Below are positions 6,855-10,540 of a stretch of DNA of 10,540 nucleotides, piece by piece (positions within the stretch are counted from its first letter, which is position 1; every line of letters begins with the position of its first letter). This DNA is from an uncultured Desulfobacterium sp. GTDB taxonomy: Bacteria; Desulfobacterota; Desulfobacteria; Desulfobacterales; Desulfobacteraceae. The position numbers and the translations under genes are program-made. The stretch lies in assembly GCA_937124525.1 (NCBI GenBank), contig CAKZLA010000527.1:1-10540 (forward strand), written 5' to 3'. The notes beneath the pieces were generated by a model, which saw only the letters and a program-made list of their open reading frames with translations, was not told where the DNA came from and made no database searches.

Positions 6855-6871
6855 GATATTGACAAAATATC
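6855..6871. promoter_or_regulatory. Dyad in the namZ-hisC divergent region, operator candidate
   Basis: GATATT and AATATC form perfect 6-bp arms around a 5-base centre. The dyad overlaps the candidate hisC -35 box TTGACA and lies 33 bases upstream of the namZ start, so a bound protein could affect both genes. It is AT-rich and short, so chance is possible. Confidence 0.3.
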
Positions 6872-6887
6872 AAATCCAAACTAATCA
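6859..6887 (+). promoter_or_regulatory. Candidate promoter for hisC-cmk
   Basis: A perfect -35 box TTGACA (6859-6864) is followed after 17 bases by TAATCA (6882-6887), a poor -10 box. An alternative -10, TATAAT at 6915-6920, is perfect but has no good -35 box 16-18 bases upstream. The leader to the ATG at 6997 would be about 70-105 bases. Confidence 0.35.
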
Positions 6888-6912
6888 GAGGGGAAGCTGG
6901 CAGACCGGGGGC

Positions 6913-6923
6913 GGTATAATACC
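6913..6923. promoter_or_regulatory. Short palindrome around a TATAAT box in the hisC leader
   Basis: GGTATAATACC is an 11-base palindrome with a central A that contains a consensus -10 hexamer. It may be a repressor site over a promoter or a chance feature; no partner copy was seen nearby. Confidence 0.22.
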
Positions 6924-6996
6924 ATTTTTATTATTCGTTGTATCGGCAGGCAGATATGGCCGTTATATCAAAAAGAAGAGGAGAGTATCAGGTTCC

Positions 6997-8103
6997 ATGA
7001 AATTAAATATTCCTGAGTATATCAGTTCCATAAATCCCTATGAACCGGGCAGGCCCATTGAGGCAATAGAACGGGAATATGGGATTAAAAATTCCGTTAA
7101 ACTGGCATCCAACGAAAATCCTCTGGGGCCATCCCCTAAAGCCGTGGCTGCTGTTAAAGAACACCTTGCCAATATGCATCGGTATCCCGACGGCAGTGGC
7201 CACGTATTGACCGGCATGCTTGCAAAAAAATATGGCGTAAATTCGAAAAATGTGGTCATCGGCAATGGATCTGATGATATCATTGCTTTGCTGGCCCAGG
7301 GGTTTCTGGGGCGAGGAGATGAGGCCTTGATGCCGCTGCCCTCCTTTTTAATGTATGAAATATCGGTGAAGGTGGCAGGCGGTGTGCCGGTCATGATACC
7401 CTTAAAGGGGCTTGATATTGACCTGGATGCAATTTTATCCGCTATCACCCCCCGCACCACCATGATTTTTCTCACCAATCCCAACAATCCCACGGGCAGT
7501 CACATCACAAAAGATGTCTTGACAGATTTCATGAAGGGGGTGCCGGAAAATGTATTGGTGATTGTGGATGAGGCATATATTGAGTTTGCCAGGGACAAGG
7601 CCATTTTTGATGCCCTGGCATCGCCCCTTGAAGATCCCAGAATCATCTCTTTGAGAACTTTTTCCAAGGCCTATGGCCTTGCCGGTTTTCGGGTGGGATA
7701 TGGTATCATGGATAGCAGCATTGCAGGGATTCTCCACCGGGTCCGTCAGCCCTTTAATGTCAATTCCTTGGCCCAGGTGGCAGCAGCAGCGGCCCTGGAT
7801 GACCACGAGTTTCTCAACCAAAGTATCAAAACCATGCACCAGGGCATTGATTTTCTCCAGGAACAACTGGCAGGGATGGGCATACAATCCTTCCCCACCC
7901 AGGGGAATTTCTTTTTGCTGGATGTCAGGATGGATGCCGGGGTGGTGTTTCAAAAAATGCTGGCACAAGGGGTTATTGTTCGATCCATGAAATCTTACGG
8001 GTTTAAAACCTATCTGAGAATAAGCGCAGGGCTTGAGGAGGAAAACCGGCGGTTTCTTTTTGTGCTGGAGCAGTTGCTGTCAGAGGGTGGGGCAATGGTA
8101 TGA
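6997..8103 (+). CDS. hisC: Histidinol-phosphate aminotransferase family (HisC)
   Basis: A 368-residue class I/II PLP-dependent aminotransferase of normal HisC length. Visible motifs: ASNENPLGPSP at 37-47 (substrate and fold signature), NPNNPTG at 161-167, DEAYIEF at 191-197 (Asp for the pyridine nitrogen), SLRTFSKAYGLAGFRVGY at 218-235 with PLP-binding Lys224, and LRISAG at 340-345 with the carboxylate-binding Arg341. HisC swaps the amino group between glutamate and histidinol phosphate in histidine synthesis. Some HisC-like enzymes also make phenylalanine or tyrosine, and the position beside cmk, a common neighbour of aromatic-pathway genes, leaves this open. The frame extends upstream to 6859, but no SD-supported start is present there. 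The ATG at 6997 has GAGGAG 13 bases and AGG 4 bases upstream, so initiation is not ideal. The stop overlaps the cmk start (ATGA), so the two are translationally coupled. Confidence 0.88.
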   Translation: MKLNIPEYISSINPYEPGRPIEAIEREYGIKNSVKLASNENPLGPSPKAVAAVKEHLANMHRYPDGSGHVLTGMLAKKYGVNSKNVVIGNGSDDIIALLAQGFLGRGDEALMPLPSFLMYEISVKVAGGVPVMIPLKGLDIDLDAILSAITPRTTMIFLTNPNNPTGSHITKDVLTDFMKGVPENVLVIVDEAYIEFARDKAIFDALASPLEDPRIISLRTFSKAYGLAGFRVGYGIMDSSIAGILHRVRQPFNVNSLAQVAAAAALDDHEFLNQSIKTMHQGIDFLQEQLAGMGIQSFPTQGNFFLLDVRMDAGVVFQKMLAQGVIVRSMKSYGFKTYLRISAGLEEENRRFLFVLEQLLSEGGAMV

Positions 8104-8756
8104 CAAAGCGACTTATCACCATAGATGGTCCTGCCGGTGCTGGCAAAACAAGTGTTAGTCGGGAACTTGCAAGGCGTCTTAACTGCATCTATGTGGATAC
8201 CGGGGCCTTGTACCGCGGGGTGGCCCTGGAAGTGAAACGGGGTTCCATTGACTGGGAACAAGATGCTGTGCTTGAATCTTTCTTAACCGGGATATCCCTG
8301 TCTTTTGCCATGGATGGCGACGAACCGGTGCTGACCAGCTCTGGAGAAAATATCTCTTCTTTGATACGTACCCCAGAGATATCCATGATGGCTTCAGCTA
8401 TCTCTGCAAGGCCATGTGTCAGAAAGGCCCTGTTGGGTTTGCAGCATGCCATTGCAGAAAAAAATGACACTGTGTTTGAAGGGAGGGACATGGGAACCGT
8501 GGTGTTTCCCCATGCGGATTATAAATTTTTTCTCTTTGCTGATCTGGATACCCGGGCCCTGCGACGCTTTAAGGAAAACCAGGTCCCGGTGCAGGATCTA
8601 TCTGAAGTTAAAAAAATGATGGGCAGTCGGGATGCCAATGACGTCAGCCGGGAAATTGCCCCTTTAAAGCCAGCTGAGGATGCTATTTTAATTGATTCCA
8701 CCCATCTGTCCCTGGAAGAGGTGGTTCAGATGATTGTGTCAAAAATTGCCCCATAA
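8100..8756 (+). CDS. cmk: Cytidylate kinase
   Basis: A 218-residue cytosolic kinase (E. coli Cmk has 227) that phosphorylates CMP and dCMP with ATP to supply CTP and dCTP pools. The P-loop GPAGAGKT is at 10-17, the CMP-binding DTGALYR at 33-39, and GRDMGTVVFPHA at 128-139, where Met replaces the more usual Ile. The lid-region Arg cluster is RALRRF at 152-157, followed by the RDxxDxxR sugar-binding pattern (Arg177, Asp178, Asp181, Arg184). The ATG shares its last two bases with the hisC stop TGA, a 4-base overlap typical of reinitiation. In many delta-proteobacteria ispH lies between cmk and rpsA; here rpsA follows directly after a 138-base leader. Nothing in the sequence points to loss of function. 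Confidence 0.95.
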   Translation: MTKRLITIDGPAGAGKTSVSRELARRLNCIYVDTGALYRGVALEVKRGSIDWEQDAVLESFLTGISLSFAMDGDEPVLTSSGENISSLIRTPEISMMASAISARPCVRKALLGLQHAIAEKNDTVFEGRDMGTVVFPHADYKFFLFADLDTRALRRFKENQVPVQDLSEVKKMMGSRDANDVSREIAPLKPAEDAILIDSTHLSLEEVVQMIVSKIAP

Positions 8757-8810
8757 GTGGATATGGATGTGATTCAGCAATTTCAATTTAAAAATAATTT
8801 TTTGTATTGT

Positions 8811-8839
8811 TTTTCTCCTGGCGTTCTGATATTTATAAT
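8811..8839 (+). promoter_or_regulatory. Candidate rpsA promoter
   Basis: A consensus -10 box TATAAT is at 8834-8839, with only a weak -35 (TTTTCT, 8811-8816) at 17 bases. Transcription would start near 8846, about 50 bases before the rpsA ATG and inside the left arm of the adjacent dyad. Readthrough from hisC-cmk is possible too, since no terminator is seen after cmk. Confidence 0.4.
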
Positions 8840-8842
8840 AGA

Positions 8843-8868
8843 TTATACCTTTTAAAGAAAAGGTATAA
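8843..8868. promoter_or_regulatory. Perfect dyad / hairpin in the rpsA leader
   Basis: TTATACCTTTT (8843-8853) and its exact complement (8858-8868) form an 11-bp stem with a 4-base AAAG loop, ending 11 bases before the GGGGGA ribosome-binding site at 8880-8885. No T-run follows, so it is not a normal terminator. It could be an RNA hairpin used for S1 autoregulation, as known in principle for E. coli rpsA, or a repressor operator just downstream of the predicted start site. Confidence 0.45.
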
Positions 8869-8894
8869 AATTTGTCTATGGGGGATTAACATTA

Positions 8895-10540
8895 ATGAAT
8901 AACATTGCTGAAACAAACGAGAACAACGAAATGAATGAAGAATTAGAAACTGCTGAAGAATTAGAGGCGTCCGTGGCATCTGAACCCGATCTGACCGATG
9001 AAGAGACGTCCGTGGCATCTGAACCCGATTTGACCGAGGAAGAGACGCCCGTGGCGTCTGAGCCCGTTCTGACCGGGGAAGAGACCATGGAAGAGTTGAT
9101 GGGTATTTATGAAGAGAGCTTCAAGCGCTTCGAAGAGGGCCAGGTTGTAACAGGTACCATTATTGCTGTGGACAGAGATCATGTCTTGGTGGATGTGGGT
9201 TACAAGTCTGAAGGGCAGATCTCAATTCACGAGTTCAGAGACGAGGAAGGCAATGTCGATGTCAACCTGAATGATCGGGTTGAGGTAATGGTTGAAGTCT
9301 GGGACGAAGAAGAAGAGACGGTTATTTTGTCCAAGGAAAAAGCCGCCAAGGTTAAAGTTTGGGACGCCATCCGGGACATCTATGAAGAAGATAGCACCAT
9401 TGAAGGCATTATCACAAGCCGTGTCAAGGGCGGTTTTTCCGTTGACATTGGGCTGCCAGCCTTCCTTCCGGGTTCACAGGCCGATCTTCGACCCATCCGG
9501 AACATGGATGAAATGGTGGGACAGACCTATACATTCAAGGTTCTGAAATATAACAGAAAAAGAAGCAACATTGTTCTTTCACGACGGGTTATCCTTGAGA
9601 AGATTCGTGAAGAGGCCAGGGCCAACACCCTCAGCTCCATTGAGAGTGGAAAGGTCATGGAAGGTGTGGTTAAGAATATCACAGAATATGGTGTCTTTGT
9701 TGATCTTGGCGGTGTGGATGGACTCCTTCACATCACCGACATTTCCTGGGGCCGTGTGAAACATCCCTCTGAGTTGTTTTCTGTGGGGGATAATATCAAC
9801 GTGAAAATTCTTTCCTATGACATGGAGAAAGAGCGGGTATCTCTGGGTATGAAACAGTTGACACCTGATCCCTGGACCATGGCCCAGGAAAAATATCCTG
9901 TGGGTTCCAAGGTTCTTGGAAAGGTTGTGAGCCTCACCGATTATGGTGCCTTTGTGGAACTGGAGGAGGGTGTTGAAGGTCTGATCCATGTGTCTGAGAT
10001 GTCCTGGACCCGCAAGATTCGCCACCCATCCAAGATGGTTTCCGTGGGTGAAGAGGTGGAAGCGGTTGTTCTTGATCTCAAGCCAGACAACAGAAGAATT
10101 TCCCTTGGTATCAAACAAACCGTTGAGAACCCCTGGGAAGTCATCAGTGACAAATACCCTGTGGGGACCGTCATTGAAGGAAAAATTAAAAATATCACAG
10201 ATTTTGGTCTTTTCATCGGTATTGATGATGACATTGACGGTCTGGTTCATATTTCTGACATTTCCTGGACCAAACGCATTAAGCATCCTTCAGAGGTTTA
10301 CAAGAAGGGCGATGTGATCCAGGCAGTGGTGCTTGACATTGACAAGGGAAGTGAGAGATTCTCCCTTGGTATCAAGCAGACCCAGCCAGATCCCTGGGAA
10401 ACTGTGGAGCAGCGATATGAGGTTGGAACTGAGATTTCCGGCGTGATCACCAACATCACAGATTTCGGTGTCTTTGTGGAGCTGGAAGAGGGAATTGAAG
10501 GGCTTGTCCATGTGTCTGAAATCAGCAAGGAAAAAATCAA
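8895..10540 (+). CDS. rpsA: Ribosomal protein S1, truncated by the window end
   Basis: 548 codons are present and the frame is still open at the right edge. S1 binds mRNA and helps its docking on the 30S subunit. The first about 80 residues are a strongly acidic tail with three 13-residue repeats (26-64), followed by MEELMGIYEESF. S1 (OB-fold) domains then run at about 83-147, 167-231, 252-320, 337-408 and 424-495, and a sixth begins at about 511 (GTEISGVITNITDFGVFVEL). Domains 3 to 6 carry the canonical G-x-V-x-N/S-I/L-T-x-Y/F-G-x-F-V and HISD/HVSE blocks. Domains 1 and 2 are divergent, as expected for the ribosome-binding pair. The ATG at 8895 has GGGGGA 9 bases upstream; the in-frame Met at 13 has no equivalent site. 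The gene follows cmk, as in many proteobacteria. The call is secure; the C-terminal length is unknown. Confidence 0.96.
   Translation, partial: MNNIAETNENNEMNEELETAEELEASVASEPDLTDEETSVASEPDLTEEETPVASEPVLTGEETMEELMGIYEESFKRFEEGQVVTGTIIAVDRDHVLVDVGYKSEGQISIHEFRDEEGNVDVNLNDRVEVMVEVWDEEEETVILSKEKAAKVKVWDAIRDIYEEDSTIEGIITSRVKGGFSVDIGLPAFLPGSQADLRPIRNMDEMVGQTYTFKVLKYNRKRSNIVLSRRVILEKIREEARANTLSSIESGKVMEGVVKNITEYGVFVDLGGVDGLLHITDISWGRVKHPSELFSVGDNINVKILSYDMEKERVSLGMKQLTPDPWTMAQEKYPVGSKVLGKVVSLTDYGAFVELEEGVEGLIHVSEMSWTRKIRHPSKMVSVGEEVEAVVLDLKPDNRRISLGIKQTVENPWEVISDKYPVGTVIEGKIKNITDFGLFIGIDDDIDGLVHISDISWTKRIKHPSEVYKKGDVIQAVVLDIDKGSERFSLGIKQTQPDPWETVEQRYEVGTEISGVITNITDFGVFVELEEGIEGLVHVSEISKEKI
8970..9086 (+). 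repeat. Three 39-bp tandem repeats within the 5' end of rpsA
   Basis: Three units start at 8970, 9009 and 9048, each beginning (T/C)CCGTGGC(A/G)TCTGA and encoding (A)SVASEPDLTDEE-like peptides: units 1 and 2 differ at only a few bases, unit 3 has drifted more. The unit length is a multiple of three, so copy changes would keep the frame. The repeats lengthen the acidic N-terminal tail of S1. Confidence 0.85.

Noticed and set aside
6898..6912. Sigma54-like TGGCA ... GC spacing upstream of hisC
   Set aside because: The GG-to-GC spacing fits, but the -12 element reads GGGC rather than TTGC, and no enhancer-type sites are seen.
6859..6996. N-terminal extension of HisC by 46 residues
   Set aside because: The added sequence has no HisC-family likeness, starts inside the candidate -35 box and lacks a ribosome-binding site.
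8970..9086. CRISPR-like direct repeats
   Set aside because: The units are contiguous, without spacers, in frame within rpsA and encode a peptide repeat.
9579..10286. 235-residue antisense frame on the minus strand with periodic motifs
   Set aside because: It is a mirror of the rpsA S1-domain repeats; the periodicity comes from the real gene on the other strand and there is no start signal.
1..10540. A novel defence, mobile or biosynthetic system spanning the window
   Set aside because: All large genes belong to known housekeeping or recycling families; no toxin, nuclease, helicase, reverse transcriptase or phage genes were found.

Overview
The window looks like a chromosomal, mostly housekeeping stretch from an anaerobic delta-proteobacterium, most likely a member of the Desulfobacterales. 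This rests on the style of the proteins, on a cmk-rpsA neighbourhood next to an aminotransferase of the HisC type, and on a plant-type DapB-like start at the left edge. The lineage call is from memory of such genomes and could not be tested by search. No rRNA, tRNA, CRISPR array, complete insertion sequence or phage gene is visible.

Left block (1-4805, minus strand). Reading in the direction of transcription there is a full-length PlsB-type glycerol-3-phosphate acyltransferase, then 4 bases later a fused MurU-AmgK protein (MurNAc-1-phosphate uridylyltransferase plus anomeric MurNAc/GlcNAc kinase). An intergenic stretch of about 265 bases with a long imperfect inverted repeat and a short hairpin follows, and then the first 36 codons of a probable dihydrodipicolinate reductase that leaves the window.

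Middle (4806-6996). A divergent intergenic region carries candidate promoters and a strongly translated-looking gene for a small two-helix membrane protein, closed by a clear intrinsic terminator. Next is a MITE-like element with near-perfect inverted ends and a 6-bp flanking direct repeat. After it, on the minus strand, lies a DUF1343/NamZ-family (GH171) exo-N-acetylmuramidase without a signal peptide. A divergent regulatory region with two short dyads separates it from hisC.

Right block (6997-10540, plus strand). hisC and cmk overlap by 4 bases. A leader with a good -10 box and a perfect 11-bp dyad follows, then rpsA (ribosomal protein S1), which runs off the right edge after five complete S1 domains and part of a sixth. 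Its N-terminus carries three 13-residue acidic repeats encoded by 39-bp tandem DNA repeats.

The main functional thread is cell-wall recycling. NamZ would release MurNAc from muropeptide-derived chains, and the MurU-AmgK fusion would phosphorylate MurNAc and convert it to UDP-MurNAc, bypassing de novo synthesis. Both genes lie within about 7 kb of each other, though in separate transcription units, and the fusion is coupled to the first enzyme of phospholipid synthesis. I found no clearly undescribed multi-gene system. The best leads are this recycling set, the MITE-like element, the small membrane protein, and the rpsA leader and repeat structures.
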